DNA from: Coprinellus micaceus | Lineage: Eukaryota; Basidiomycota; Agaricomycetes; Agaricales; Psathyrellaceae | DNA: 64,000 bases | Assembly (NCBI GenBank): GCA_951394405.1 | Contig: OX596336.1 | Coordinates: forward strand, 2,666,001-2,730,000 | Direction of reading: 5' to 3' | In this document: piece by piece, positions 56,753-64,000 of the stretch | Layout: each line of letters starts with the position of its first letter | Numbering within the stretch: the stretch's first letter is position 1 | The notes under the pieces: model-generated | The model's database searches: none | Seen by the model: the letters and a program-made list of their open reading frames with translations, nothing else | What the model was told of the DNA's origin: nothing | Program-made: the position numbers and the translations under genes

Positions 56753-56895
56753 ATGTTGAAAGTGTAACTGGGGGCAGGGACACTGAAGCCTCTAGGTCAG
56801 AGTACTGAACTGTTGATATTGGGGCATACTGCTACTCACCTGAAGCCTCTAGGTCAGAGTACTGAACTAAGGGGCCTCAGGGCAATACATGGAGT

Positions 56896-56896
<1 letters not shown>
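56753..56896. repeat. Spacer with a direct duplication
   Basis: 144 bp unlike either LINE family. A phrase of about 29 bp beginning CTGAAGCCTCTAGGTCAGAG occurs at about 56782 and again at about 56841. It may be the only surviving pre-insertion sequence in this part of the nest. Confidence 0.6.
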
Positions 56897-56928
<32 letters not shown>

Positions 56929-57967
56929 AAATCAGCTTTTATATACCGGGGCACGATGGCAGTCCGGTCGCTATCAACATACAAAGAGAGCGCGAGCGTC
57001 ACTAACTAAGTAGTACTGCAATTATGAAACACTAAAGATTGACGATTTGGAGACGCCCGGCGCTTGAAGTTTTACCCCCAACCAGCAGACAGACAGTGAA
57101 AGGCCTTGTGGCACTAACAGATCGGTGTGTCGATTCGGCATTCCCACCCAGCCCAGTCCAATCCCAGCCAGTACCAGTCCACCACAAGGTGTTATGGGCC
57201 CCGGGGGCACACCTTGCCTGCCCCCGAACGGTGTCCCTCACGGTAACCGTGCTTCGGGTATCCCTCATCCGCATCAGTTGCAAGGACTGACACGTCAGGG
57301 TACCTACCCAACTCCCTTCCCGTGAGACCTTTAACCAGCAGAGACCAGTCCAAACCAGATGAGGCCGCGTCCTCTCAACCATCCCCCTGTGGGGCGTATT
57401 GGAATCCAAAGGCGAATGCCTTTGGGTTGTCCTCTAAAAACCAAACGAGTTCTCGCACAAAGCGGGGATCCCGATCGTATGTTTGCAGTACACCGCACTG
57501 CGTAAAGATATGGTGCCTAGTTTGCACCAGACTGCCGCATTCACATTCGTGATCGTCATGGCCAGGTATGCGGAACCGGGAGTAATACTCTCCAGTAGGC
57601 GCGTGGTTGAGAATGGCTCTGCACATACGTGCACAAAGCGCATTACTCTCGTTTACATGTCGGAGCCATACTCCCCCATTGGAGTATGTCGGACGAGTTG
57701 GCTTCCCCTTGGGGTCGCGCAGCACCATGAACTGGTGCCCTAGATAGTCTGGGTTGCGTGCCTGAGTAGCCCACGCGTCCAGTGCAGAGTCGGCAACATG
57801 CTTGCGCACGCTATCGAGAGAGGTAGCGGGTCTCACCCCCGCAGGAGTGGGGGGGAGGCTCCGCGCGTGCAGATGTGCACGGTGTTGAAGACCCCACTTC
57901 AGCTTTGAAGGGGTCTCAATGAAGTCCACCCGTCTGTCCGCCTTGGCGGCAAACCAGGTGCGGAGGG

Positions 57968-59663
57968 GAGTACTTTACTGTGCCCCACTTCTCTAATTGG
58001 ACTCCATTGGGTACCCAATGGGGTCCATTGGAGTCCAATTGGGGTTGTTGGGTAGACTGCCCCCCAAATTCTATGCCATTGGGCCTAGCCCACCCCAACC
58101 AACCCCAATCTACCACCCAAAATTCACACATTGGACTCCAATTAGACCAAAAATAACAGTTTCCCCAGCCTAGACTAGTGTTGCCGAAGTTCGGCTCAAA
58201 ACCGTGGAACCGACCAACCGAGCCGCACGAAGCCGAACCTAACCTGACTAACGGCTTGACGGTTGGTCAGGTTCGGCTTCTGTCAGCTTGGGGCCCCAAC
58301 TTTGGCGTTGTGGCTTGAGCCGTGAGCCGTTCCCAATTGGGGTGGCCTCACAGTCCAGCTCCTCGGTCAATTCTCCTTGCCATCGGAGGGTTGTAAACCA
58401 TCTTGTAGGTCTCTTAGATACTTAAAATAATATTTGAAAGCACAAGAATATGATTTCAGAAGAGTGCTGAAAGGATTCTCATTTCTGAGCCCCAGCTGAG
58501 GAGCCTGCACTGCTACTTTCGGCTAAGACCCCTGTCCTTGGAGCCAACATCCCCAAAACCTTTCCTCCATGGTGCCAGCTCAACATATTCGTAAATAAAC
58601 TCTTCTATTTATGTATGAATACTAATTTATGACGTGTATGAGGCGATTGGGTACTCCCTCTACGACCTCTGGTGTGGATATTGATTTCGCAGACAACACG
58701 GTCGCTCAATATGGACATATCAGGGGCACAACGGCTCAAGCCGGCTTCCAGCCGCAACCAACCGCGCTAGAGCCGAAACCGTGGCCGTCGGTTTGGAACC
58801 GTTGCCAGATGGAGCCGTAACCGCCACCAACCGCACCGAGCTGAACCGAGCCGAACTTCGGCAACACTAGCCTAGACTCACAAGACACCATTGGGGTTGC
58901 AATTTGGGGTCCATTAGACAAAATCTCATTGGACTCCAATGGAGTTCCAGTGGGGACCCATGACCCAAGTGGGGCAAAAGCATGTGTATGGGAAACTGTG
59001 GCTGTGCTATTTTGACATATGATATCATTCTGTCACATTAATTCCGGAAAATTACCGAAAATTACCGAAAATATTCCCATCATTCTTGTTTGGGAAATAT
59101 GACATCATAACTATTATGACAAATTTGACATGTAACCTTATTCCACCACATTAATTCTGGAAAATTCTGGAAAAATACTGAAAAAAATCCTATCTTACCT
59201 GTTTATGAGATATGATGTCATGCATATGTTGATTTGATGTCAGGGCTGATCCAAAATCTAAAGGCTGGTAATTTGATTCAGTTGCTATATTTGCATTCAG
59301 GGGGTCTGATATGAGTGTGATGATAACTGGTGACAACTGTGGGAAAGATAATGATTTCTCACACAGCCTACAGTTGCATAAAAGACAGATGTGGCTAGTG
59401 TCTCATTGGACTCCAATTGGAGTCTAGTTGGAGTCCAATCACTACCAAACATTTCACCCTGGAGTCTGGACAGAGTTGGTTGGACTTGGTTGGACTTGGG
59501 TTGGAGTCCAATTGGAGTGGGCTGGGGTGGGCTAGACTTGGTTGGGGTTCATTGGGTTTCCACTGGACTCCAATGGACCCCAGCCCCCCCAGGCTGGATA
59601 TCCAATGGGGTGGCTGGACTCCAATGGAGTCCAATTAGACAAGTGGGGGAGTGTGAAGTACTG
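57968..59663. mobile_element. 994-bp TIR element copy with 8-bp duplication, split by a hAT-like MITE
   Basis: Inserted in the RNase H of copy 9 with the 8-bp duplication GCGGAGGG (57960-57967 and 59664-59671); copy 10 shows the empty site. Same TIRs and subterminal TTGGACTCCAA arrays as at 35482-36475, and the same 994-bp length once the nested element and its duplication (702 bp) are removed. An 8-bp duplication with subterminal repeats fits hAT or the KDZ/Zisupton-type transposons known in Agaricomycetes. No transposase is encoded. Confidence 0.88.
58176..58869. mobile_element. hAT-like MITE (694 bp)
   Basis: Nested in the previous element. Ends are perfect inverted repeats starting TAGTGTTGCCGAAGTTCG, flanked by the 8-bp duplication GCCTAGAC (58168-58175 and 58870-58877); the uninterrupted site is seen at 35684 region. 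The subterminal parts are rich in CCGAGCCG and AACCG motifs. TA(G)-type ends and 8-bp duplications are hAT hallmarks. No transposase frame. Confidence 0.9.
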
Positions 59664-62310
59664 GCGGAGGGCCTTACAGGTTGCAAGCGAAAATGCCTGG
59701 CCCGAATGGATCCCCGGATCAACTGCTCTCTTAGCCATGGCTAGAGAATCGGTGAATATCGCAATCCGATCGCAGTCTTCTAGGGCCGTAGCCCTTCCGA
59801 CTGCCATGCGAATCGCTAGGAGCTCGGCGTCCGACGACAGGACACGTCCTGCCACCGTGACCCCCTTGCTCCGTTGGTTGCCTAGGCCTTCGTATACGTA
59901 GGCCGCGGTCACATTATGCCTGGTGGCCTTGGGGACAGACGCATCCACCCCCATGCACACTGTGCTGATGTTGGTACTCAAGGAGTTCCATAGAGTATTC
60001 AGTTCCTGTCGGCGACGTTCGAAGATATCTTTGCCGTACCGCTGGAAGCTGTTGAAGTGGACTTGGGCCCCATAGAGGTCCATCATCCTAGATCCTGGAG
60101 TGTTTTCGACCGCACATGGCTCGAACTTCTCCATCAGTTTGGGCAGTCCCCTGAGGGTCTGGCCTATGGCGTCCTTTACGCGGCCACGGTTCACTGGGGA
60201 GAGGTGACAGGCGGCCCCATAATGGGGAGGGGCACTCCCTCTGTGTTCCTCTGGTAGGAGGGATCGCAGAGGGTGGGTGTCGGATAATGTCGCCGTTCGG
60301 AACACAGCACGCTGTGAGAGCTTCCGAAGGTGAAGACGGATGGGTGGGAGGCCTGCGAGGCACTCCACTCCTCCAGTAGGAGACGTGCGAAACGCTCCTA
60401 TTATCCAGCATGCTGCTTTACGCTGCATGGAGGTTAGAATTTTGAGTGCGCCTTGGATCTTGGCGCCCTCGTAGTACCACAGTCTGTGCCCATACGTGCA
60501 GATAGGAATCACACACGCACGGAACAGGATGCGTTTGTTCTTGGGCGATAGCCCTCGTGTAGAGTTACCAAGCATCCTCATTGCCATTACGGTGGTGAGA
60601 GCTTTGGTCGAGTAGTACCGGATATGTTCTTTGAAGGACAAGAACCGGTCGAAGAAGAAGCCCAAGTAGCGCCAATACTGCTTGGGTTTCAGAGGGGTGT
60701 CCCCTGTGAAGGGGGCATATCCGAGATCAAGGGGCATACGGAAGTCCGTATGGCCTTTGGAAAAGTGGAAGAGTTCTGTCTTGTCGTGTTCCAAGACGAG
60801 CCCTGCCTTTGTAAACATATCGAAAAGACACTGGTATGCATGGTATAGATGCACGCAGTTCTCTTCAATATCGCAAGACTGGACGATGATGGTACCATCG
60901 TCCACGTATGAGATTAAGGTAGCGAGTTTCCCCTCTGGCCTCAATCGGAAGAGCTTCATGATTGGAGCTATGACAAGGGCAGATAGTACGGGTGAGAGGG
61001 CTGAGCCCTGTCCCACCCCTACGTCCGCCCGGAAAGGATCCGAAGTAGAGCCATTCCACACATAGGATGTGTGGCGCTCCACCAGGTAAGATTCAAAGAA
61101 GGTCACCACCATAGGATGGAAGCCTTGCTTTCGAAGTACCTCGAGTAGGAACTCGTGGTTGATGGACGGGAAGAACTGGGCGATGTCAAAAGCAACAACG
61201 CTTGTCTTTAACCCTGCTGCCCATCCCGTCCGCACCAAGTGCGTGAGGAATAGGCCTGCGTCTTCGGTGGAGCGCTGACGCACCCCTCCCATTTGATTTG
61301 GATCGACGAGATCATGCTTGATCATGTCAAACTGAATGCGGTTAGAAATCATCTTTTCAACCAGTTTACCAAGGGTGTTCAGAAGCACAATGGGTCTGAA
61401 CGCCTTTGGGGCAGAGTAGGACGGCTTGTTCGGTTTCGGTATGATAATCGAAAGCGAGTCCTTGAAATGTTTTGGCCAGTGCCCAGTTTTTAAGCAGGCA
61501 TTGGCCAAGTCCATCACTACCTTTTCACATTCAGGTACAGCGAAGATATATTTCAGATGCTGCCATGTGACATGGTCAGGACCCGGAGCGGAGCGAGATG
61601 AGCAGGCCTCAAGGGCTTGTCTCATTTCTAAGAGAGAAAACACTGGCCATTCCCTGACAGGCTCGTCGGGGAGTTCGTCCAATAGACTCAGATCGACTGG
61701 TCGGTCGTTGGCCGCATTGTAGGTGCCGTGTAGGGCTCCCCAAAGCTGGTCGAGATTGTGACAAGGCTGTCCGTTATGTTGGATAGCCTCGCACGGGGGG
61801 TTCTTGCGCTCCTTGACCCAGTCCATTAGGTCCCAGGGGCGCTTGTCTGTTTCTGAGATGTCTTTGATGCGTTCATCGACATACTCTCGCCTCGTCTTCT
61901 TTACAAGACGTCGAAATGCACCACGAGTTTCAGCGGAATCATCCGCTTTCCATTCATCATACGCCTTCTGACATTCGTCATTCCACCACTTCTTAGAGCG
62001 GGGGGTGATGATGTACTCTTCTGAGTGGGCGAACCACGCATCTGAGAACACCTTTTCAATCGCCACAGAGAGTTCCTCCACTCCTTCTGTGGTGTTGAGA
62101 TCGTGCAGGTCGGAGAGACCGGGCATCTCCTTTTCGACCTGCATAAAGAACGGGGCCACCGCATCCTCCTTGAGGGTGCGGCCCTTGATGCGCTCGGCAT
62201 GGTTGCTGAGTTTGATAACAGAGGATAGCGGATAGTGATCCGAGGTCCCCTTGAGGTCATGATCTCTCAGCGGGGCTGCTGACAGGACGTAGGCAGGTTG
62301 AACGAATACC

Positions 62311-63460
62311 TCCCCATTATGGGGCCGCCTGTCACCTTTCCCCGGTGAACCGCGGCCGCGTAAAGGACGCTATAGGCCAGACCCTTAGAGGTCTGCCGAA
62401 ATTGACGGAGAAATTCGAGCCATGTGCGGTCGAGAATACTCCAGGATCTAGGATGATAGACCTCTATGGGGCCCAAGTCCACTTCAACAGCTTCCAGCGG
62501 TACGGCGAAGATATTTTCGAACGCCGTAGGCAGGAGCTGAATACTCTATGGAACTCTCTGAGTACCAATAACCGCACGGTGTGCATGGGGGTGGACGCGT
62601 CCGTCCCCAAGACCACCAGGCATAATGCGACCGCGGCCTACGTATACGAAGGCTTAGGCAATCAACGGAGCAAGGGAGTGACGGTGGCAGGACGTGTCCT
62701 GTCGTCTGACGCTGAGCTCTTAGCGATTCGCATGGCAGTTGGAAGGGCTACGGCCCTCGAAGACTGCGATCGGATTGCGATATTTACTGATTCTCTGGCC
62801 ATGGCTAAGAGAGCAGTCGATCCGGGGATCCATTCGGGCCAGGCGTTCTCGCTTGCAACCTGTAAGGCCCTCCGCACCTGGTTTGCCGCCAAGGCGGACA
62901 GACGGGTGGATTTCATTGAGACCCCTTCCAAACTGAAGTGGGGTCTTCAACACCGTGCACATCTGCACGCGCGGAGCCTCCCCCCCACTCCTGCGGGGGT
63001 GAGACCCGCTACCTCTCTCGATAGCGTGCGCAAGCATGTTGCCGACTCTGCACTGGACGCGTGGGCTACTCAGGCACGCAACCCAGACTATCTAGGGCAC
63101 CAGTTCATGGTGCTGCGCGACCCCAAGGGGAAGCCAACTCGTCCGACATACTCCAATGGGGGAGTATGGCTCCGACATGTAAACGAGAGTAATGCGCTTT
63201 GTGCACGTATGTGCAGAGCCATTCTCAACCACGCGCCGACTGGAGAGTACTACTCCCGGTTCCGCATACCTGGCCATGACGATCACGAATGTGAATGCGG
63301 CTGTCCGGTGCAAACTCGTCACCATATCTTTACGCAGTGCGGAGTACTGCAAACATACGATCGGGATCCCCACTTTGTGCGAGAACTCGTTTGGTTTTTA
63401 GAGGATAACCCAAAGGCTTTTGCCTTTGGGTTCCAATACGCCCCACAGGGGGATGGTTGA
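62311..63460 (+). pseudogene. LINE A ORF2 C-terminal part, copy 10 (RNase H and zinc tail)
   Basis: Open from the truncation point to the stop at 63458-63460, 382 codons. RNase H: GVDASVPKTTRHNATAAYVY, DAELLAIRMAV, FTDSLAMAKRAVD, with the three acidic catalytic positions kept. Then the conserved tail KHVADSALDAWATQARNPDY, NGGVWLRHVNES and CECGCPVQTRHHIFTQC. Lacks endonuclease and RT, so not autonomous. Confidence 0.9.
63407..63432 (+). repeat. Perfect hairpin near the end of LINE A ORF2
   Basis: AACCCAAAGGC, loop TTTT, GCCTTTGGGTT: an 11-bp perfect stem inside the codons for NPKAFAFGF, 26 bp before the stop. Similar inverted repeats are present at the same place in the other A copies. Confidence 0.7.
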
Positions 63461-63907
63461 GAGGACGCGGCCCTGTTTGGTTTGGACTGGCCCCTGCTGG
63501 TTAAAGGTCTCGCGTGAAGGGAGCTGGGTAGGTACCCCGACATGTCAGTCCTTGCAACTGATGTGGATGAGGGGTGCCCGAAGCGCGGCTACCGTGAGGG
63601 ACACCGCTCGGGGGCAGGCAAGGCGTGCCCCCAGGGCCCATAACACCTTGTGGCGGACTGGTACTGGTGGGGATTGGACTGGACTAGGTGGGAATGCCGA
63701 CTCAATATACTGATCTGTTAGTGCCGCAAGGCCTTTCATTGTCTGTCTGCTGGTTGGGGGTAAAACCTCAAGCGCCGGGCGTCTCCAAATCGTCAAAATT
63801 TTACTTCTCATAAATGCTGTAGTACTTAGTTAGTGACGCTCGCGCTCTCTTTGTATGTCTGATAGCGACTGGACTGCCACCGTGCCCCGGAATACAAAAG
63901 CTGATTT

Positions 63908-63942
<35 letters not shown>

Positions 63943-64000
63943 TTGAACGAATACCATGTCTATAACGGACTTGATGTTCGCATCGGCGTAGGACACGTAG

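Larger units (their letters stand above)
62311..63940 (+). mobile_element. LINE family A, copy 10 (5'-truncated, recent)
   Basis: Inserted in copy 9 in the opposite orientation with a 15-bp duplication GGTTGAACGAATACC (62296-62310 and 63941-63955) and a 32-nt poly-A. It starts in the connection region (SPHYGAACHLSPVN) and contains RNase H, zinc tail and 3' UTR. Its frame has no stops, and the duplication is perfect. Confidence 0.94.
56897..64000 (-). mobile_element. LINE family A, copy 9 (host of later insertions, continues past window)
   Basis: Poly-T at 56897-56927, A 3' UTR, ORF2 from the stop at 57375-57377 up into the endonuclease at the window edge. It was invaded by a 994-bp TIR element (itself holding a hAT-like MITE) and by LINE copy 10. 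Removing these leaves an ORF2 that is open over everything visible, so this copy may have been recently functional. Confidence 0.92.
57375..64000 (-). pseudogene. LINE A ORF2, copy 9 (interrupted only by insertions)
   Basis: Three blocks read in the same frame: 63956-64000 and 62160-62310 (endonuclease, YVSYADANIKSVIDMVF, then LKGTSDHYPLSSVIKLSN), 59664-62159 (RT with FDIAQFFPSINH and YVDDGT, connection, RNase H with GVDASVPK, DAELLAIRMAV and FTDSLAMAKRAVD), and 57375-57967 (RNase H tail and CECGSLVQTRHHIFTQC). No stop or frameshift was found outside the inserted elements. The N-terminal endonuclease and ORF1 lie beyond the window. Confidence 0.88.

Overview
The window looks like nuclear DNA of a mushroom-forming basidiomycete (Agaricomycetes). 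It is dense in genes whose introns are about 45-90 nt with GT...AG ends. It carries a fungal Medusa-type regulator, an Agaricomycete-style NACHT protein, a fungal DOCK protein and a DASH kinetochore subunit. Its transposon cluster is typical of this group. There are no bacterial features, rRNA genes or CRISPR arrays. All gene models are my own splice reconstructions from reading frame, splice consensus and protein family; none has been checked against transcripts.

Left part (1-25.6 kb) is ordinary single-copy housekeeping territory. In order: Spc34-like DASH subunit (-, cut by the window edge); a 2.2-kaa DOCK-family exchange factor (+); Medusa/MedA-like regulator (-); Mediator Med27-like subunit (-); an unrecognised small protein (-); LETM1-domain mitochondrial protein (+); a spacer with a possible orphan exon; a NACHT NTPase (-); Rei1-type pre-60S factor (-); Tho1/SARNP SAP protein (-); HAP2/NF-YA (+); a conserved-looking acidic protein of unknown function (-); Rad21/Scc1 cohesin kleisin (-); and a small four-exon protein of unknown function (+). 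Several pairs are divergent with very short shared promoters: Spc34/DOCK start codons overlap, THO1/HAP2 lie 69 bp apart, Rad21/unknown 157 bp apart.

Middle part (25.6-30.7 kb) is AT-richer. It holds one possible three-exon gene (28.4-29.2 kb) and a 1.2-kb terminal-inverted-repeat element built of CCAGT-rich arrays.

Right part (30.7-64 kb) is a nest of transposons. Two related families of Tad-like non-LTR retrotransposons (called A and B here) make up most of it. Each has an ORF1 ending in, or expected to end in, zinc knuckles, and an ORF2 with an apurinic-type endonuclease, reverse transcriptase, RNase H and a CCHC-like C-terminus. I resolve nine LINE copies plus one B fragment. Some are nested with clear target-site duplications (copy 7 inside copy 6, copy 10 inside copy 9, copy 3 inside a copia element). 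Non-autonomous DNA elements (a TA-duplicating mariner-like MITE, a 994-bp element with 8-bp duplications, a 694-bp hAT-like MITE), a solo LTR-like element carrying a tRNA-like sequence, and copia gag-protease fragments complete the nest. Most LINE copies are dead, and four nonsense mutations are all CGA to TGA, which fits CpG methylation decay. Copy 4 (one 5-nt deletion in ORF2) and copy 9 (open apart from later insertions) are the best preserved.
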